The notes under the pieces are model-generated. The model was not told where the DNA came from and ran no database searches. It saw only the letters and a program-made list of their open reading frames with translations. 64,000 bases of DNA from positions 930,001 through 994,000 of the forward strand of contig NZ_VOQS01000003.1 in the NCBI RefSeq assembly GCF_007995085.1, in the 5' to 3' direction. Within the stretch, counting starts at the first letter, position 1, and each line of letters opens with the position of its first letter. This document shows positions 25,369 to 33,616 of the stretch, piece after piece. This stretch comes from Paraburkholderia azotifigens. GTDB lineage: Bacteria > Pseudomonadota > Gammaproteobacteria > Burkholderiales > Burkholderiaceae. Made by a program: the position numbers and the translations under genes.

Positions 25369-26712
25369 ATGGCCCAGCACAGCGACATCGCAGGAAGCCC
25401 GCCCATCGAACGCAGCGCGCCCGCCAAACGACGGCCGCCCATTTATCTGAGGCTGGGCTTTCAGATCGTGGCGGGCATCGTGCTTGGGCTGGCGCTCGGC
25501 TTCATCGCGCCGAAGCTGGCCGTCGACATGAAGATCCTCGGCGATATCTTCCTGCGGCTGATCAAGATGGTCGTTGCGCCGCTGGTGTTCCTGAACGTGG
25601 TGCTCGGCATCGGCGCCGCCGGCGATCTGAAGAACGTCGGGCGCATCGGGCTGCGCGCATTGATCTACTTCGAAGTCGTGTCGACCATCGCGCTCGCGAT
25701 CACGATGGTCATCGCGAACGTCTCGGGCGTCGGCACGGGCATGCATCTCACGCAGAACGCCGATGCCGCCGCCGCAGCGCACGCGCAATACGGCAAAGGC
25801 GGCCCCACGTCGTTCGAGCATTTCATCCTGACGATCTTCCCCGATAACTTCGTCGGTGCCTTCGCGAACGGCTCGCTGCTCCAGGTACTCGTCATTTCGA
25901 TCGGACTCGGCGCTGCGTTGCTGATGCTCAACAACGAACAGCGAGCAAGCGTCGAAGGTGCGCTGAACCGGATGTCGGACCTGTTCTTCAAGTTCGTCGA
26001 TGTCATCATGAAGTTTGCGCCGCTCGGCGCGTTCGGATCGATTGCGTTCGCTATCGGCAGCAGCGGCATGAATGCGGTGCTCTCGCTCGGCTATCTGTTG
26101 CTGGTGCTTTATCTGTCGCTTGCGTTCTTTATCGTCGTGGTGCTCGGCATCGTGCTTCGGCTGTATGGCTTCAATGTCTTCCGGTTCCTGCGCTATTTCA
26201 AGGACGAAATCTTTCTGCTGTTTGCGACGGCTTCGTCCGAAAGCGCGCTGCCGCGCTTCTTCGAAAAGCTCGAACGCCTCGGTTGCTCGCGGCAAACCAC
26301 GGGGCTCGTGCTGCCGACGGGCTATGCGTTCAACCTCGACGGAACATCGGTCTACATGCCCTTGTGCGTGATGTTCCTTGCGAACGCGTACGGCATTCCT
26401 CTCGATCTGCATCAGCAGCTTGGGCTTCTGATTCTGATGCTGCTCACATCGAAAGGCGCAGCAACCGTTTCGGGCGGCACCTTCATTGTGTTCGCGGCCA
26501 CTGTGACGGCATCGGGCCTCTTGCCGATCGAAGGCTTGCCGCTTCTGTTCGGCATCAACCGCTTCACGTCGCAGGCCGTGTGCATCTGCAATGCGATGGG
26601 CAATAGCGTCGCGACGCTGGTCATCGCGAAGTCGACGGGCGAGTTCGATCCGGACGCCGCGCGCGAAGAGTATCGCCGTGTGTTCGGCACGACCGTCGGC
26701 AAAGTCATCTGA
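25369..26712 (+). CDS. Dicarboxylate/amino acid:cation symporter (DctA-type)
   Basis: A 447-residue inner-membrane carrier of the DAACS family. It has about eight helices plus re-entrant hairpins. The substrate site region is TSSKGAATVSGG-like (LLTSKGAATVSGGTFIVFAAT), preceded by GYAFNLDGTSVYM, with a serine-rich hairpin ATASSESALPRFF. GGAGACAGGA precedes the ATG. As the first gene of the operon it likely imports the C4-dicarboxylate-type compound processed by the next two enzymes. Confidence 0.9.
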   Translation: MAQHSDIAGSPPIERSAPAKRRPPIYLRLGFQIVAGIVLGLALGFIAPKLAVDMKILGDIFLRLIKMVVAPLVFLNVVLGIGAAGDLKNVGRIGLRALIYFEVVSTIALAITMVIANVSGVGTGMHLTQNADAAAAAHAQYGKGGPTSFEHFILTIFPDNFVGAFANGSLLQVLVISIGLGAALLMLNNEQRASVEGALNRMSDLFFKFVDVIMKFAPLGAFGSIAFAIGSSGMNAVLSLGYLLLVLYLSLAFFIVVVLGIVLRLYGFNVFRFLRYFKDEIFLLFATASSESALPRFFEKLERLGCSRQTTGLVLPTGYAFNLDGTSVYMPLCVMFLANAYGIPLDLHQQLGLLILMLLTSKGAATVSGGTFIVFAATVTASGLLPIEGLPLLFGINRFTSQAVCICNAMGNSVATLVIAKSTGEFDPDAAREEYRRVFGTTVGKVI

Positions 26713-26737
26713 ATTCTTGTATCAGCGGAGAAAAGCA

Positions 26738-27904
26738 ATGCGTATAACGGCAATCAGGGAAGTGTCGGTTCCGCTCGAAGGAAACGTCGCGAATGCGTAC
26801 GTCAATTTTTCGGAGCACACGGTTTCGCTCGTCGCGCTGCAAACGGATGTGATCCGCAATGGAAAGCCCGTTACGGGCTTCGCGTTCGACTCCATCGGCC
26901 GATATGCGCAGAGCGGCATCTTGCGCGATCGCATGATGCCGCGCCTCGAAGCCGCTGCGCCCGAATCGCTGCTGGACAAATCGGGCGAGTTCTTCGATGC
27001 AGCCAAAGTACTGCAGACCATCATGCGCAACGAAAAGCCCGGTGGTCACGGCGATCGCGCGGCGGCAGCGGCGGCCATCGAACTTGCCGTCTGGGATCTG
27101 AACGCGAAGCTCGCCGACGAGCCGGCACACGCGACCATCGCGCGACATTTCCAGCGCAAGGGCAATCGCGAAGGCGTAACCGTGTATGCAGCCGGCGGCT
27201 ACTACTATCCGGGCGACAGCGTCAAACGCTTGCAGGACGAAATGCGCGGCTATCAGGAAATGGGCTACGAAACGTTCAAGATGAAAATCGGCGGCGCGTC
27301 GCTCGAAGAGGATGTTGCACGCATCGAAGCGGTGCTCGAGGTCGTCGGCGATGGCCAGCGCCTTGCCGTCGATGCGAATGGGCGTTTCGACCTGCAGACC
27401 GCGCTCGACTACGCAAAAGCGATCACGCCGTACGCGCTGCGCTGGTACGAAGAGATCGGCGATCCGCTCGATTACGACCTCAACCGGCAAGTTGCCGAAG
27501 CGTATTCAGGCCGGATTGCGACGGGCGAAAACCTGTTCTCGGTGCAGGACGTCAACAACCTCACGCTGTTCGGCGGGATGCGCCCCGGCCTCGATATCTT
27601 CCAGATGGACACGGGCCTTTGCTATGGCCTCACCGAGTTCGCAAAGATGATCGACGTGATGGAAAGGCGCGGCTTCAATCGCAACCAGCTGCATCCACAT
27701 GGCGGACACCTGATCAACATGCACGTCGCGGCGGGACTCGAACTCGGCGGCTGCGAGGCTTATCCCGGCGTGTTCCAGCCGTTCGGGGGCTATCCGGACC
27801 GCTGCGGCGTCGGCGGCGGCCGCGTGCGTCCGACGGATGCGCCAGGCTTCGGGCTCGAAGAGAAGGACGGACTGCGTCCCTGGCTCGCGCAGCTCGCCAG
27901 CTGA
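26738..27904 (+). CDS. D(-)-tartrate dehydratase-like enolase-superfamily enzyme
   Basis: A 388-residue enolase-superfamily protein of the mandelate racemase subgroup, closely matching the D-tartrate dehydratase (TarD) motif pattern. Shared motifs are EKPGGHG (about 99-105), VYAAGGYYYPG, general base K183 in FKMKIGG, metal ligands D212 (VDANGRF), E238 (WYEEIGDPLDY) and E264 (ATGENLFS), and H321 in HPHGGH. Each catalytic residue is offset by one from the described TarD numbering. TarD dehydrates D-tartrate to oxaloacetate on Mg2+. The ATG at 26738 begins MRITAIREVSVPL. Substrate is inferred; a related hydroxy acid is possible because a lyase is co-operonic. Confidence 0.8.
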   Translation: MRITAIREVSVPLEGNVANAYVNFSEHTVSLVALQTDVIRNGKPVTGFAFDSIGRYAQSGILRDRMMPRLEAAAPESLLDKSGEFFDAAKVLQTIMRNEKPGGHGDRAAAAAAIELAVWDLNAKLADEPAHATIARHFQRKGNREGVTVYAAGGYYYPGDSVKRLQDEMRGYQEMGYETFKMKIGGASLEEDVARIEAVLEVVGDGQRLAVDANGRFDLQTALDYAKAITPYALRWYEEIGDPLDYDLNRQVAEAYSGRIATGENLFSVQDVNNLTLFGGMRPGLDIFQMDTGLCYGLTEFAKMIDVMERRGFNRNQLHPHGGHLINMHVAAGLELGGCEAYPGVFQPFGGYPDRCGVGGGRVRPTDAPGFGLEEKDGLRPWLAQLAS

Positions 27905-27954
27905 CATCGCGCATATCTCATTCGACTCAATTTTCTTGCAAGACCAGGACCGTC

Positions 27955-29325
27955 ATGAACAGCCGTAACGCTCCCTTTTCCAGCACTGTCGTCGACTCGA
28001 TTTTGTTTCGCGATGCCTTTGGCACCGCGAAAATGCGTGCGATCTTTTCGGATCACGCGCTGATCCGGCGCTATATCGAAGTCGAAGTCGCGCTCGCGAA
28101 AGCCGAAGCACACGTCGGCGTGATTCCCGCCGATGCCGCCGAAACGATCGCGCGCGAATCGCAGATCGACCGCGTCGATTTCGATCATATGCGCGAGGAG
28201 ACGGATATCGTCGGCTATCCGATCCTGCCGCTCGTGCACCAGCTCGTCGCCATGTGCGGCGACGCCGGCCGCTACGTGCATTGGGGCGCGACGACGCAGG
28301 ACATCATGGATACGGCCGTCGCGCTTCAGGTCCGCGACGCGCTCGACTCGATCGATGCTGACATCCGCGAGTTGCGCGGCATTCTGGCCGGCCTCGCGAA
28401 GAAGCATCGCGATACGCCGATGGCGGGCCGCACGCATTTGCAGCAGGCTCTGCCCGTCACGTTCGGCTATAAGGCCGCAATCTGGCTCGCGATGTTCGAC
28501 CGCCATCAGCAGCGCATCGGCGAGTTGCGCAAGCGCGTGGCCGTAGTCGAGTTCGCGGGCGCAGCGGGCACCCTGGCGTCGCTCGGCGACAAGGGCTTCG
28601 AGGTGCAGCGCGCACTCGCCGCCGAGTTGCAGCTCGGCGTGCCCGCCACGACATGGCACGTCGCACGCGACGGCTTCGCGGAAGCCGTCAATCTGCTCGC
28701 GCTCGTCACCGGCTCGCTGGGCAAGATTGCGACCGACATCATGATCATGGCCTCGAATGAGTTCGGCGAAGTGTACGAGCCGTTCGTCAAGGGACGCGGC
28801 GCGAGCAGCACGATGCCGCAAAAGCGCAATCCGATTTCGAGCGAGCTCATGCTCGCCGCAGCCAAAGCGGTGCGCCAGCAGGCGGGATTGATGATCGACG
28901 CGATGATTCAGGACTTCGAGCGCGCGACGGGACCGTGGCACGCCGAATGGATCGCGATTCCCGAGAGCTTCATTCTGACGTCGGGCGCGCTGCATCAGGC
29001 GAAGTTCGCATTAGGCGGACTGATCGTCGATACCGGGCGGATGAAGCACAACCTCGGCATCAGCAAGGGACTCATCGTTGCCGAGGCCGCGATGATGCAG
29101 ATGGCGCCTTACACGGGTCGCCAGCAGGCGCATGACATCGTGTACGACGCATGCCGGACGGTCAACGAAAAGGGCGGCACGCTTGCAGAAGCGCTCGCCG
29201 CACTGCCCGAAGTGACCAGGCACTTCGATCGCGCGGCGATCGACAACATGACCGATCCCGCCAACTACCTTGGACTCGCGCCGCAAATGGTGGATCGCGC
29301 GGTTGCGTTGTCGAGTGAGATCTAA
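27955..29325 (+). CDS. Fumarase/aspartase-superfamily lyase (PcaB/ASL-like)
   Basis: A 456-residue lyase with the superfamily signature GASSTMPQKRNPISSE (282-297), catalytic-region H161 in AGRTHLQQALPV, and WGATTQDIMD (110-119). Its organisation resembles 3-carboxy-cis,cis-muconate cycloisomerase and adenylosuccinate lyase. These enzymes cleave C-N or C-O bonds beside a carboxylate, releasing fumarate, or run the cycloisomerisation. No beta-ketoadipate genes are nearby, so a PcaB role is unlikely. Its place after a tartrate-dehydratase-like enzyme suggests a dedicated step on a substituted succinate. The gap from the dehydratase gene is 50 bases. Confidence 0.8.
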   Translation: MNSRNAPFSSTVVDSILFRDAFGTAKMRAIFSDHALIRRYIEVEVALAKAEAHVGVIPADAAETIARESQIDRVDFDHMREETDIVGYPILPLVHQLVAMCGDAGRYVHWGATTQDIMDTAVALQVRDALDSIDADIRELRGILAGLAKKHRDTPMAGRTHLQQALPVTFGYKAAIWLAMFDRHQQRIGELRKRVAVVEFAGAAGTLASLGDKGFEVQRALAAELQLGVPATTWHVARDGFAEAVNLLALVTGSLGKIATDIMIMASNEFGEVYEPFVKGRGASSTMPQKRNPISSELMLAAAKAVRQQAGLMIDAMIQDFERATGPWHAEWIAIPESFILTSGALHQAKFALGGLIVDTGRMKHNLGISKGLIVAEAAMMQMAPYTGRQQAHDIVYDACRTVNEKGGTLAEALAALPEVTRHFDRAAIDNMTDPANYLGLAPQMVDRAVALSSEI

Positions 29326-29650
29326 AGGCTCGGGCGTCCCGGCGGCGCCCCTGATTGAATTCGGGGAGCGAGACGTCTGTTCTGTGCTCCCCTTCACGGC
29401 ACGTACGATTTACCTCATTCACCGCAGAATTGCGGCCTGTCCCATACCTCAATACTCGCGAAAATATTTCGTAAGCACTCTGACGTCGGGCCTTCATACG
29501 CCGATGCTCTAATCGGTTCGCTTGTCTCGACTCAACGCCGCCTAGCCGGCCATATCGCAAACGACGTCGACGACGTGATGCATTCGCTTGCCCCATGCCA
29601 GGGCAACGCGGTTCATTCCCGCAATACGAATCCCCCCACAGGAGCCGTAT
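29326..29650. other. 325-bp intergenic region with hairpin
   Basis: A 7-bp stem, GGGGAGC (29363-29369) and GCTCCCC (29386-29392), encloses AGACGTCT and is followed by TTC, a weak terminator for the catabolic operon. The rest probably holds the phosphoesterase promoter. No gene-like frame was found. Confidence 0.4.
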
Positions 29651-31333
29651 ATGAAATGGCGTCAGATAGCACTCGGTTCGATCACCCTCGCCGCATTTGC
29701 GTCATCGGTCGCATGGAGCGCCGGAGACGGCGACGATCGCGATCATGAGAAGAACCATCACAACGAAGTCCATACCGCTACGCCGATCAAACATCTGGTC
29801 GTGATCTATGGCGAGAACGTTTCATTCGATCACTACTTCGCGACCTATCCGCATGCGACCAATCCTTCCGGCGAGCCCGCATTCAAGGCATTGCCCGGCA
29901 CGCCGGGCATCAACGGGCTGTCCGGAAGCCTGCTGACCAGCAATCCGAATCTGAATCCCGACAACGGAACCAGCAAGTCGAATCCCTTCCGTCTCGATCG
30001 CACGCAGTCCGCGACTGCGGACCAGAATCACGCGTACACGGCGGAGCAACAGGCCTATGACAATGGCGCAGCCGATCTCTTCCCGAAGTACACGGGCAAA
30101 GGGACGACGGGTGGCGCCGGTGCATTCGGCACGGCTGGCCAGGTAATGGGCTATTTCGACGGCAACACGGTCACCGCGCTCTGGAACTACGCGCAGCGGT
30201 TCGCGATGAGCGACAACGCCTATACGTCGACATACGGGCCTTCGACGCCGGGCGCGCTCGAAGTCGTCTCGGGACAGACAAACGGCATGAAGGCCGTGCT
30301 GACGACGAAGCAACCTTCGGTGGCGGGTTCGTACTACGTCAACGATGGCCAGGGCGGATTCACCATGATCAACGACGTCGATCCCGCCAACGACCTGTGC
30401 TCGAGCACGACCGATACGGCCCTGATGAGCGGCACGAACATCGGCGATCTGCTGAATGCCCGCGATATCTCGTGGGGCGGCTTCATGGGCGGCTTCAACC
30501 TGGCGACGACGAACAGCAACGGGACGACGGGGTGCAAGCGCAGCACGCTGTCGAATGTCGTGGGCTCGGCCACGGCTGACTACATTCCGCACCACAACTG
30601 GTTCCAGTACTACGCGTCCACATCGAATCCGAAGCATCTGCGCCCTAGCTCGCTCTCCGCGGTCGGCCACAGCACGCAGAAGGATGGCCATACGCAGGAC
30701 CCCGCGAATCACCAGTACGATACCGACGACTTCTTCGACGCGGTAAAGGCGGGGAATTTCCCGGCCGTGAACTTTCTCAAGGCGCCCGCTTATCAGGACG
30801 GTCATGCTGGCTATTCGGATCCGCTCGACGAGCAGGCGTTCGTGACGAAGGTCGTCAACTTCCTGCAGCAACAGAAGGAGTGGGAGTCGACAGCCGTGAT
30901 CGTCGCGTGGGATGACTCCGACGGTTGGTATGACCACGCGTACGCCATGCCGACGAGCGCATCGTACGACTCCGTCGCCGATCAGCTGAATGGCCCGGGC
31001 ATCTGCGGAACGGGCTCGGCATTCGACGGCGTGAAGGGCAAGCCCGTGAACGGCCGCTGCGGTCCGGGCACGCGCATCCCGTTTATCGTGATCTCTCCGT
31101 GGGCGAAGGAGAATTTCGTCGACCACACGCTGATCGATCAGTCGTCGGTCGTGCGCTTCATCGAAGACAACTGGCTCGATGGACGCCGCATCGGTGGCGG
31201 ATCGTTCGATGCCGGAGCGGGCAGCATCATGGGCATGTTCGACTTCAATCGCCGGGGTGAGAGCCACTATCCACGCAAGCTTTTTCTGAACCCGGATACG
31301 GGCCTCGCGGTTGAAACGCCGCCGAGATCATGA
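29651..31333 (+). CDS. Secreted acid phosphatase / phosphoesterase (AcpA/PLC family)
   Basis: A 560-residue exported protein with a signal peptide (MKWRQIALGSITLAAFASSV, likely cleaved near AWSAG) and a His/Asp-rich linker, then the phosphoesterase fold of the AcpA acid phosphatase / phospholipase C superfamily. The first metal motif is VVIYGENVSFDHYF (about 50-63). TYGPSTPGALEVVSGQ probably holds the nucleophile, and VIVAWDDSDGWYDH plus PFIVISPWAKENFVDHTLID carry further ligands. It hydrolyses phosphomonoesters or phospholipids in the periplasm or outside the cell, releasing phosphate. Exact substrate is not known. Confidence 0.85.
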   Translation: MKWRQIALGSITLAAFASSVAWSAGDGDDRDHEKNHHNEVHTATPIKHLVVIYGENVSFDHYFATYPHATNPSGEPAFKALPGTPGINGLSGSLLTSNPNLNPDNGTSKSNPFRLDRTQSATADQNHAYTAEQQAYDNGAADLFPKYTGKGTTGGAGAFGTAGQVMGYFDGNTVTALWNYAQRFAMSDNAYTSTYGPSTPGALEVVSGQTNGMKAVLTTKQPSVAGSYYVNDGQGGFTMINDVDPANDLCSSTTDTALMSGTNIGDLLNARDISWGGFMGGFNLATTNSNGTTGCKRSTLSNVVGSATADYIPHHNWFQYYASTSNPKHLRPSSLSAVGHSTQKDGHTQDPANHQYDTDDFFDAVKAGNFPAVNFLKAPAYQDGHAGYSDPLDEQAFVTKVVNFLQQQKEWESTAVIVAWDDSDGWYDHAYAMPTSASYDSVADQLNGPGICGTGSAFDGVKGKPVNGRCGPGTRIPFIVISPWAKENFVDHTLIDQSSVVRFIEDNWLDGRRIGGGSFDAGAGSIMGMFDFNRRGESHYPRKLFLNPDTGLAVETPPRS

Positions 31334-31362
31334 CAGCGCCGGCATAAGGCATCGAGGAAGAG

Positions 31363-31393
31363 TTTCCATGATGACGATGTAAGGGTTTATACT
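31363..31393 (+). promoter_or_regulatory. Promoter of the candidate small RNA upstream of sotB
   Basis: TATACT at 31388-31393 is a good -10. TTTCCA at 31363-31368 is a moderate -35 with a 19-base spacer. The predicted start is about 31400, directly at the CU-rich segment. Confidence 0.45.
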
Positions 31394-31399
31394 GAACGC

Positions 31400-31456
31400 C
31401 GTCTCCTCCATATCCTCCTGATATGGATTCTTGCCCGCCGCAGTGCGGGCTTTTTC
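31400..31456 (+). ncRNA. Candidate small RNA or attenuator with CU-rich loop
   Basis: A compact unit of about 57 bases: a 5' single-stranded GTCTCCTC, then a perfect 7-bp hairpin CCATATC-CTCCT-GATATGG (31408-31426), then an intrinsic terminator. The CTCCT loop and the second CTCC are complementary to Shine-Dalgarno sequences, a known design of bacterial regulatory RNAs. It lies 90 bases before sotB on the same strand, so a premature-termination leader is equally possible. No protein is encoded. Confidence 0.5.
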
Positions 31457-31457
31457 T
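31433..31457 (+). terminator. Intrinsic terminator between phosphoesterase and sotB
   Basis: Stem GCCCGC (31433-31438) and GCGGGC (31445-31450) with a six-base loop, followed by TTTTTCTT. It forms the 3' end of the candidate small RNA and would also stop read-through into sotB. Confidence 0.8.
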
Positions 31458-31544
31458 TGGACGGCAGACCCGTGGTTCATCGCACGTGCAGTGCGGTTCG
31501 GGCCAGCCGTTCCGCGCTACTTTGTCCTGTTTGCCAATCCGGCA

Positions 31545-32738
31545 ATGTCAACTCCTGATTCCGTTGCAGCAAAACATTCGTGGTGGGGCGTGCTGGCGCT
31601 CGCGCTGTCGGCCTTCATTTTCAACACCACCGAATTCGTTCCCGTCGCATTGCTCAGTTCGATCGGCGAAAGCCTCTCCATGCCGCCGACCGATGTCGGC
31701 ATCATGCTGACCATCTATGCATGGGCTGTGGCGCTCGTATCGTTGCCGTTGACCGTCCTCACGCGCCATGTCGAACGTCGCAAGCTGCTCACGTGGGTGC
31801 TGCTGCTCTTCGTCGGCTGCCATATCGTGACGGGCGTCGCGTGGAATTTTTCCGTGCTCGTCATCGGAAGACTCGGCATTGCCTGCGCACACGCGATCTT
31901 CTGGTCGATATCCGTCTCGCTGGTCGTCAGGCTGGCGCCTGCCGACAAAAAGAGCCGCGCGCTCGGACTGCTTGCAACGGGAACGTCGCTGGCGATGGTG
32001 GCGGGCATTCCGATCGGACGGATGATCGGCGAAGCGTTGGGTTGGCGGATGACATTCCAGGTGATCGCCATTGCCGCCGTTGCCGTGCTGTTACTGCTGC
32101 GCGCAACGCTGCCGTTGCTTCCAAGCGAGCAGGCGGGCTCGCTGCGCAGCGTGCCCGTTCTGCTCCGAAACCCGACGCTGATGTGCCTCTATCTGGTCAC
32201 GCTGCTGCTGGTCACGGCTCATTTCACCGCGTACACCTATGTCGAACCGTTTATCCAGCACGTCAATCACGCCAGCAACAGCCGCATCACCTTCATCCTG
32301 ACGTTGTTCGGCGCAGCGGGGATTCCTGCCGCGCTCTGTTTCAACCGGCTCTACCCGCATCAGCCGAACCGCTTCATGCAAGGCGCCGTGCTGACGATCG
32401 CCGCCTGTCTGCTGATACTTTTCCCTTGCTCGCTCAGTATCGTTACCTTGTCCGTGCATTCGTTCATATGGGGAGGCGCGATCATCTGCTTCGGCCTGGG
32501 CATGCAGGCGTGGGTGCTGAGGCTGGCGCCCAATGCGACCGATCTCGCCGTTTCAATTTTTTCAGGGCTTTACAACGTGGCGATAGGCGCGGGCGCGCTG
32601 TTCGGCAATCACGTCGCCAACGACTACGGGATAGCCTGGATCGGCACGTTCGGCGGCATGATCGCCGGGCTCGGCGCTGCCGTATGCTGGTTCGCATTTC
32701 GCGCGCGCAATCCGCGTGCAGGCGCATCGACGGAATAA
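31545..32738 (+). CDS. sotB: Sugar efflux MFS transporter SotB
   Basis: A 397-residue, 12-helix MFS permease closely matching the SotB (YdeA) pattern and length (396 in E. coli). Shared blocks are SAFIFNTTEFVPVALLS (helix 1), DVGIMLTIYAWAVALVSLPL, HVERRKLLTW, GRLGIACAHAIFWSI, ATGTSLAMVAGIPIGRMIGE and FSGLYNVAIGAGALFGNHV. SotB exports arabinose, IPTG and related sugars to prevent toxic accumulation. The ATG at 31545 (MSTPDSVAAKHSWWG) is preferred because upstream translation reads through the terminator. The hairpin unit upstream may regulate it. Confidence 0.85.
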   Translation: MSTPDSVAAKHSWWGVLALALSAFIFNTTEFVPVALLSSIGESLSMPPTDVGIMLTIYAWAVALVSLPLTVLTRHVERRKLLTWVLLLFVGCHIVTGVAWNFSVLVIGRLGIACAHAIFWSISVSLVVRLAPADKKSRALGLLATGTSLAMVAGIPIGRMIGEALGWRMTFQVIAIAAVAVLLLLRATLPLLPSEQAGSLRSVPVLLRNPTLMCLYLVTLLLVTAHFTAYTYVEPFIQHVNHASNSRITFILTLFGAAGIPAALCFNRLYPHQPNRFMQGAVLTIAACLLILFPCSLSIVTLSVHSFIWGGAIICFGLGMQAWVLRLAPNATDLAVSIFSGLYNVAIGAGALFGNHVANDYGIAWIGTFGGMIAGLGAAVCWFAFRARNPRAGASTE

Positions 32739-32743
32739 GCGGG

Positions 32744-33556
32744 CTACCGGGCGTACGCCTGGCGAGTGCACGCGTCGCCCTTACGTTTGGTAATCGCGGC
32801 GCTCGCGGCCGCATAGTCCTCGGAGAACGCCCGCTGCGAGAAGCAGGGCGCCGATGCCGCGAGAAGCGCGTCGACCTTCGCGAACTGTTTGTCGAACACC
32901 CACGGCCGGCGGGCAAGCGTGCGGTCGTTGAGCCAGTAAGGGCTCCAGTCTCGCGTCGTCTCGATGATCTCGCGCGCGAACTCTGGCCCATACTCGAGGC
33001 CGCCCTCGATAACGACATCGATGTAAGACTCGACGAGCGGAAACTTCGCGTCCGCCACGGGCAGTCCTTCGCCCGGCGCCTTGCCTTCGGCCTTCGGCAC
33101 GTACACCCAGACAATCCCCTTTTCCGGCAATGGCTGCCAGGACACGGCCTCGATGAGTGCGCGCGGCACTTCGACACGCACGTATCCCTTTTCGCGCTCG
33201 TCGAACGCGGACATGTCGTTGCCGACAACGGGATAGATCACGCCATTGATCGTCATCGGCGCTTCGCCCTCGAACGGGTGCCGCAGGCCGAGCGCCGTGA
33301 ACCCTGAGCGTGCGCGGTCGTTCCAGCTGCGCACATAGCCGAATGCCGCCGAGACGCGCACCGGAATCGCCGCAACCGGCTTGCCGGCCGTTGCGTCGCG
33401 CGATGGCGTATTGATGAGCGAGCCGTAGCCGAAGATGAACTGCGTCGGCTGATCGGGAAGACGCGTTCCCCAGAAGTCGGCCGTCTGCGCGTGCGCCGCC
33501 GGGCCGACAAACGCCAGTGCCACGACGAATCCTCGAATCTTTGCCATCGCTGACAT
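32744..33556 (-). CDS. Exported gamma-glutamylcyclotransferase-like protein
   Basis: A 270-residue protein of the GGCT/AIG2-like fold (FIFGYGSLINTPSRDATAG near residues 40-58). Family members cyclise gamma-glutamyl dipeptides to 5-oxoproline. It has an unusual N-terminal signal peptide (IRGFVVALAFVGPAAHA, cleavage before QTADFWG), so it should be periplasmic. A catalytic-type glutamate may lie in HPFEGEAPMTINGVIYPV. M1 at 33556 has a GGAG upstream; the second ATG at 33547 is a weaker option. Substrate and role are unknown. Confidence 0.7.
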   Translation of the reverse strand: MSAMAKIRGFVVALAFVGPAAHAQTADFWGTRLPDQPTQFIFGYGSLINTPSRDATAGKPVAAIPVRVSAAFGYVRSWNDRARSGFTALGLRHPFEGEAPMTINGVIYPVVGNDMSAFDEREKGYVRVEVPRALIEAVSWQPLPEKGIVWVYVPKAEGKAPGEGLPVADAKFPLVESYIDVVIEGGLEYGPEFAREIIETTRDWSPYWLNDRTLARRPWVFDKQFAKVDALLAASAPCFSQRAFSEDYAAASAAITKRKGDACTRQAYAR

Positions 33557-33616
33557 CGTCAGATCTCCGTAGAGGAACTCGCCGGGCTGTGCACTGCGTT
33601 GGCGGCCAAGCCGGTC

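Noticed and set aside
27955..29325. Annotation of the lyase as PcaB of the beta-ketoadipate pathway
   Set aside because: No protocatechuate genes are nearby and the operon partners point to a dicarboxylate substrate instead.
31394..31457. Known metabolite riboswitch upstream of sotB
   Set aside because: The element is too short and its hairpin does not match any riboswitch core I can recognise, so it is reported only as a candidate small RNA or attenuator.
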